64,000 nt of DNA from contig NZ_JAGIPH010000008.1 of assembly GCF_017877135.1 (NCBI RefSeq), positions 1 through 64,000 on the forward strand, in the 5' to 3' direction. The position numbers and the translations under genes were made by a program. Origin of the DNA: Neorhizobium galegae (lineage in GTDB: Bacteria > Pseudomonadota > Alphaproteobacteria > Rhizobiales > Rhizobiaceae). The notes beneath the pieces were generated by a model, which saw nothing but the letters and a program-made list of their open reading frames with translations, did not search any database and was not told where the DNA came from. Within the stretch, counting starts at the first letter, position 1, and each line of letters begins with the position of its first letter. Of this stretch, positions 60,492 to 64,000 are shown piece by piece.

Positions 60492-61130
60492 TCAGGCGAA
60501 TATGGCTCTGACGGGCGCGGCAAGTGCCTGCCCGAGAGCACGCGTGCTGTCGGCGCTCAAGTGCACGCCATCGATGGGCGAGGCGCTTGCATGGCGGCCG
60601 GCATCGAAAAAGACATGGCCGAGCTCCTCGGCAAGCGCCTGGTAGAGCGGGGCAAGCCGTTCGGATTCGTCGATCCTGCGGCCGGCAGCCGGGGTCCCGG
60701 CGGGGCCGGCGACGCAAGGCGGCGGCGCCACGATCAAAAGCTTCGGAATGGCCGATTTCGGCTTGTACGGAAAGGTCTCGACGATCTGTACCAGCCGCCG
60801 AATGCCCGAAACCGCCGGCTCCGCCTGTCCTCCATAGACCGGCTTCAGGTCATTGGTGCCGAGCATGATGATGACGAGATCGAGCGGCATGTGGCTTGCA
60901 AGCGCGACCTGAAGCGCCTTGGCGCCGTTGCGGCATGAGGGGCCGGTATGATCGTCATAGCAGGTGGTGCGCCCGCCAAGCCCTTCGCTGATCACCTTCG
61001 CCTGCCCCTCGAGCGCCCCCTCCAGCACATCCGGCCAGCGCGCATCCGCCGGATGGCGAAGACCCGTTGCAGGATCGGCGCCCCAGGTCAGGCTGTCTCC
61101 GAAGGCAAGGATGGTCCTCATCACGCTCAT
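60492..61130 (-). CDS. SGNH/GDSL-family hydrolase (arylesterase-like)
   Basis: Esterase-fold protein of 212 aa. Block I is ILAFGDSLTWGADP with the catalytic Ser near residue 13. Block III is IIMLGTNDLKP near 90. The Asp-His pair is in IDGVHLSADS near 188. No signal peptide, so cytoplasmic. It overlaps the enolase-superfamily gene by four bases (ATGA) and is followed by the binding-protein gene. It may deacylate or hydrolyse an ester or lactone of the sugar acid handled by this operon. Confidence 0.9.
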   Translation of the reverse strand: MSVMRTILAFGDSLTWGADPATGLRHPADARWPDVLEGALEGQAKVISEGLGGRTTCYDDHTGPSCRNGAKALQVALASHMPLDLVIIMLGTNDLKPVYGGQAEPAVSGIRRLVQIVETFPYKPKSAIPKLLIVAPPPCVAGPAGTPAAGRRIDESERLAPLYQALAEELGHVFFDAGRHASASPIDGVHLSADSTRALGQALAAPVRAIFA

Positions 61131-62275
61131 CCGATCCGGTTGTTCTCGATGAAGTCGAAATCGATATCCTCGCCGAGACCGGGACGATCGGGCACATGCA
61201 CGTAGCCGTCGGCATCCATCGGGTCGGAAAGCGATTTCAGATAGTCGTGGCCGTCATCATATTCGAGGAAGGGATGCAGCAGGCCGCGCTCGTACCAGCG
61301 GCAATTCTTCGAGGCCGCCACCACATGCAGGTTCATCGCCGTATTGCCATGAACCTCGCAATCCATGCCGAAGCATTCGGCCATGCGCATGGTTTTCAGC
61401 GCAGGCGTGATCCCGCCGACATCGTTGACACCGGTGCGCAGAATATCGCAGGCGCCTGATTTCACCCATTCGGCGCGGTGCCAGTGCTTGCCGGCTGCAC
61501 TTTCAGGACCGACGACCGGGATATCGAGATTGTCCGCCAGCCATTTGTAGGAGGACATGGACTGCTCATCCATGGGCTCCTCGATCCAGTCGAAGCCAAG
61601 CTTTTCCAGCCCGCGGCCGAGCTCCAGTGCATCGGTGCGCGAATACCAGTGGAAGGCGTCGATCATCAGCCGGATATCGGGACCGACCGCCTCGCGCACG
61701 GCGGCACAGGCCTTGAGGTCCATCTTCACATCCGGCGCCCAGCTGACGGGTGGCATCCAGGTGTGCAGCTTGATGCCCTTGTAGCCACGCTTGACCAGCG
61801 TTTCTGCAAAACGGCCATAATCCTCCGGGGTGGCAAGGCCGCCTTCCAGTTCGTCGCCGCACATGACGGACCCATAGGCCAGCACCTTGTCGCGATAGGC
61901 CCCAATCAACTTGTACACGGGTGTGGAGAGCGTGCGGCCTGCCAGATCCCAGAGTGCGCAATCGACCACGGCGAGCGTCCGATCCGTCAACTGGGCGGCC
62001 GAGCCGCGTTGCCAGTGGGCAAGATCCTGCCACAACCGCTCGCGATCCCGATGATCCTGTCCGACCAGAACCTTCTTGACGAATTTGTCGATCACATGCG
62101 GGCGCACAATCTCCGATGCCGTGAAGGAATGCCCTTCGTGTCCATCTTCCGTGCGGATCGTCAGCATGGCCTGCTCCACCTGATGCGGCGGACCAGGATG
62201 CGCATGGCCGGCGCTATCGGAGTGGCGGCGCGTGGTCGTGCGGAACCTTCGCACGAAGACATCGGTAATGATCAT
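61127..62275 (-). CDS. Mandelate racemase/enolase-superfamily dehydratase
   Basis: Enolase-superfamily enzyme of 382 aa, which removes a proton alpha to a carboxylate. The catalytic Lys is in GIKLHTWMPP (about residue 163). Metal ligands are Asp in LMIDAFHWYS, Glu in FDWIEEPM and Glu in VVGPESAAG. The general-base dyad is Asp in RTGVNDVGG and His in CEVHGNTAMN. These are MR-subgroup features; sugar-acid dehydratases dominate this subgroup. The KxH in place of KxK is a variant that narrows the substrate class but I cannot name it. First gene of its operon. Confidence 0.9.
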   Translation of the reverse strand: MIITDVFVRRFRTTTRRHSDSAGHAHPGPPHQVEQAMLTIRTEDGHEGHSFTASEIVRPHVIDKFVKKVLVGQDHRDRERLWQDLAHWQRGSAAQLTDRTLAVVDCALWDLAGRTLSTPVYKLIGAYRDKVLAYGSVMCGDELEGGLATPEDYGRFAETLVKRGYKGIKLHTWMPPVSWAPDVKMDLKACAAVREAVGPDIRLMIDAFHWYSRTDALELGRGLEKLGFDWIEEPMDEQSMSSYKWLADNLDIPVVGPESAAGKHWHRAEWVKSGACDILRTGVNDVGGITPALKTMRMAECFGMDCEVHGNTAMNLHVVAASKNCRWYERGLLHPFLEYDDGHDYLKSLSDPMDADGYVHVPDRPGLGEDIDFDFIENNRIG

Positions 62276-62314
62276 GAGACTTCCTGTTCACCTGCTACGA
62301 CAGCCCATCACAAG

Positions 62315-62372
62315 CATGTCTGATAGGTTTAAGCCACAATCACTAAAAATGTCAAATCTGTATTACAGATTT
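62315..62372 (-). promoter_or_regulatory. Promoter of the enolase operon with two operator-like sites
   Basis: On the minus strand TTGACA (62355-62350) and TTAAAC (62332-62327) are 17 bases apart, a near-consensus promoter. A perfect 19-bp palindrome, AAATCTGTATTACAGATTT (62354-62372), touches the -35 box. CATGTCTGATAGG (62315-62327), at the -10, resembles the GntR-FCD sites at 53222 and 54534. Two control inputs are therefore likely. Confidence 0.7.
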
Positions 62373-62528
62373 TCAAAATCCAGGCGCTTTGTGGATGAAG
62401 TGCCGAAAAACCCGCATACCATTCCCGGCGAATGTCACTTTCAGACAATTGGCCGGAAGAACGTTCAAGACGGTGCGGGCGCCCTGCGGCATTTCCTTTC
62501 CTCAGTTCAATCAGAAGGAACAGGCACG

Positions 62529-63221
62529 ATGTCCAGCAAGCTTCAGGTTCTCACCCCTCAGAACAGCCAGATCATCTTCATCGATCAGCAGCCGCAAATG
62601 GCGTTCGGCGTTCAGTCGATCGACCGCCAGGTTTTGAAGAACAATGTTGTCGGCCTTGCCAAGGCAGCGCGCATCTTCGGCATCCCGACCACCATCACCA
62701 CCGTCGAAACCGACGGTTTTTCCGGCAACACCTATCCGGAACTGCTCGCTGTCGTCCCGGACAATGACATCCTCGAACGCACCTCGATGAACTCCTGGGA
62801 CGACCAGAATGTGCGCGACGCACTGGCCCGACATGCGGCCAATGGGCACAAGAAGGTCGTAGTGTCGGGCCTCTGGACGGAGGTCTGCAATACGACCTTT
62901 GCCCTCTCCTGCATGAAGGACACCGATTACGAAATCTACATGGTCGCCGATGCGTCCGGCGGAACGTCCGCCGACGCGCACAAATATGCCATGGACCGTA
63001 TGGTGCAGGCGGGTGTCGTTCCGGTCACCTGGCAGCAGGTTCTCCTCGAATGGCAGCGGGACTGGGCCCGCAAGGAAACCTATGACGCCGTCACGGCGCT
63101 GGCGAAGGAGCATTCCGGCGCCTACGGCATGGGGATCGATTACGCCGTCACGCATGTGCATGGTGGCGCCGAGCGCGTCAGCCACGGCAAGCGGATCGGC
63201 CCGAGCCCCGCGGCAATCTGA
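62529..63221 (+). CDS. Isochorismatase-family hydrolase (YcaC-like)
   Basis: Cysteine-hydrolase-fold protein of 230 aa. Asp19 in IFIDQQ and Cys120 in GLWTEVCNTTFA mark the active site. The third position has Arg (ILERTSMNSWDD, about residue 84) instead of Lys, as in YcaC-type proteins whose substrates are unknown. The C-terminus is extended and ends THVHGGAERVSHGKRIG. The ATG at 62529 is chosen; the 98 codons open upstream are unlike the family. It is divergent to the enolase operon and followed by an intrinsic terminator, so it is probably a single-gene unit. Confidence 0.88.
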   Translation: MSSKLQVLTPQNSQIIFIDQQPQMAFGVQSIDRQVLKNNVVGLAKAARIFGIPTTITTVETDGFSGNTYPELLAVVPDNDILERTSMNSWDDQNVRDALARHAANGHKKVVVSGLWTEVCNTTFALSCMKDTDYEIYMVADASGGTSADAHKYAMDRMVQAGVVPVTWQQVLLEWQRDWARKETYDAVTALAKEHSGAYGMGIDYAVTHVHGGAERVSHGKRIGPSPAAI

Positions 63222-63229
63222 TCACGACG

Positions 63230-63262
63230 CCCCTGCCGATACGCCTTCGGCAGGGGATTTTT
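63230..63262 (+). terminator. Intrinsic terminator after the YcaC-like gene
   Basis: CCCCTGCCGA (63230-63239) and TCGGCAGGGG (63247-63256) form a perfect 10-bp stem with a seven-base loop, followed by ATTTTT. It lies nine bases after the stop codon. Confidence 0.92.
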
Positions 63263-63281
63263 CTGGGAAAGGAATGCTCGG

Positions 63282-63575
63282 ATGAAAATCTATCTGCTCT
63301 CGCTTGCGGTCGGACTTCTGGTCGGCGTCATCTACGGGCTGCTCAACGTCCGCTCACCGGCTCCACCGATCGTGGCCCTCGTCGGCCTGTTCGGCATTCT
63401 TGTCGGCGAGCAGATCGTGCCGCTCGCCAAAAATCTCTGGAGCCGGGAGCCTACCGCGGTGTCCTGGCTTCATCAGGTAAAGCCCCACATGTTCGGCCAT
63501 CTGCCGAAAGGAACACCCGTGGTCAGCGACGCGACGGCACGTCCGAAGGATCAGTCGCCCGGTCAGAGCGGATGA
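63282..63575 (+). CDS. XapX-domain small membrane protein
   Basis: A 97-aa protein starting MKIYLLSLAVGLLVGVIYG, then VRSPAPPIVALVGLFGILVGEQIVP, the XapX/DUF1427 pattern of two short membrane helices (about residues 4-22 and 31-46). The remaining half is polar and probably cytoplasmic. XapX proteins are named after a domain seen beside xanthosine-use genes; the molecular role is unknown. It begins 20 bases after the terminator. An AAAGGA stands about 11 bases before the ATG. Confidence 0.85.
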   Translation: MKIYLLSLAVGLLVGVIYGLLNVRSPAPPIVALVGLFGILVGEQIVPLAKNLWSREPTAVSWLHQVKPHMFGHLPKGTPVVSDATARPKDQSPGQSG

Positions 63576-63770
63576 CGACACCTCACTTGAGGGGCAGAAG
63601 CGCCCTGCCCTCTCCGCATGCACGGCAATATCGGGATGCAACGGCGCCAGTGACCGCAGCGTCCATGGACATGACCATGCGGCAACCTGAACCGCGAAAT
63701 TTTCGATTGCCGATGTCAGGGGCTTTTCGGTGCGCGCTGCGCTCCCGCTGGGCCGTCTGAGGAAAACAAC

Positions 63771-63887
63771 ATGACAGTGACACCAGCAGGACAAGGCGTC
63801 CTCACCTCACCCCTCCTCCGGTTCCTGGCGCTCCTTGCCTGCGTTCTGGTTGCGGGCCTCGACACGATAATGGGAGGAAGACGATGA
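63771..63887 (+). CDS. 38-residue hydrophobic peptide overlapping the MFS start
   Basis: ATG at 63771 with GAGGAAAAC directly upstream opens a 38-codon frame. Its middle (LLRFLALLACVLVAGL) can span a membrane, and it ends in TIMGGRR. Its stop codon overlaps the start of the next gene by four bases (ATGA), the arrangement of translationally coupled pairs. It may be a real small membrane protein or a leader peptide that sets MFS translation. No family was recognised. Confidence 0.5.
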   Translation: MTVTPAGQGVLTSPLLRFLALLACVLVAGLDTIMGGRR

Positions 63888-64000
63888 CCGTTTCCAAATC
63901 CACCGGCGGCAGCTTTGCGCCGCTTCGCCAACCGGTATTTGCCGTCCTCTGGGCGGCGACCGTCCTTGGCAATACCGGCAGCTTCATGCGCGATGTCGCC
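63884..64000 (+). CDS. MFS transporter, N-terminal fragment cut by the right edge
   Basis: The first 39 codons of a likely MFS exporter: FAPLRQPVFAVLWAATVLGNTGSFMRDVA is the N-terminus of the DHA3/enterobactin-exporter-like group (MFS_3). The ATG at 63884 overlaps the stop of the small peptide frame by four bases; GGGAGGAAG precedes it. The rest lies outside the window. Confidence 0.75.
   Translation, partial: MTVSKSTGGSFAPLRQPVFAVLWAATVLGNTGSFMRDVA

Overview
The window looks like part of a large secondary replicon (plasmid or chromid) of a Rhizobiales alphaproteobacterium (Rhizobium/Agrobacterium/Ensifer-like). The evidence is a repABC replication-partition operon at the left end (repA, repB and a truncated repC on the minus strand, with the antisense ctRNA between repB and repC), high GC, densely packed operons with 1-8 base stop/start overlaps, and a load dominated by ABC transporters and GntR-family regulators. 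No tRNA, rRNA, CRISPR array, insertion sequence or transposase was seen.

Layout: 1-3.6 kb repCBA with ctRNA and a repA promoter/operator. 3.6-10.2 kb a tripartite RND efflux operon with a divergent TetR repressor and two identical 19-bp operators. 10.4-10.7 kb a small WGR-domain gene. 10.7-17.5 kb a sugar or sugar-acid ABC operon with a PfkB kinase, a GntR regulator and a DapA-family aldolase. 17.6-21.5 kb a spermidine/putrescine-type ABC operon. 21.5-30.3 kb a 2-oxoglutarate-dependent oxygenase, enoyl-CoA hydratase, fused indolepyruvate ferredoxin oxidoreductase, FAD-linked 2-hydroxyacid dehydrogenase, a divergent GntR and an AcuI-type reductase. 31.2-31.9 kb a HutC-type regulator. 32.0-45.3 kb a 14-gene minus-strand operon: N-carbamoylsarcosine-amidase-like hydrolase, two PuuE-type deacetylase-fold proteins, LeuC/LeuD paralogs, a complete Liv-type ABC transporter, an isocitrate-lyase-family lyase, a fumarate-reductase-like flavoprotein and two tandem Asp/Glu-racemase-fold proteins. 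A LysR gene is divergent to it. 46.7-53.2 kb a RutA monooxygenase with two amidase-signature hydrolases, a HutC-type GntR and an MFS transporter. 53.2-63.2 kb a GntR(FCD)-cupin-dipeptide-type ABC block facing an enolase-superfamily/SGNH-hydrolase/solute-binding-protein operon and a YcaC-like hydrolase. 63.3-64.0 kb a XapX protein, a 38-codon membrane peptide and the start of an MFS exporter.

How it works together: the replicon appears to be a catabolic toolbox. Each block pairs an importer with ring- or amide-opening or CoA-forming enzymes and a local repressor. The best candidate for an undescribed pathway is the 14-gene operon. Its gene content fits import of a cyclic imide or ureide, ring opening, amide hydrolysis, hydration by an aconitase-family LeuCD paralog, then C-C cleavage by an isocitrate-lyase-family enzyme; this is inference from families and order only. 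The clearest regulatory findings come directly from sequence: one near-identical operator in front of both the rutA operon and the GntR/MFS pair, a TTGTCTGACA-type motif repeated in front of the GntR-FCD, cupin, dipeptide-ABC and enolase transcription units, and duplicated palindromes in the efflux intergenic region.
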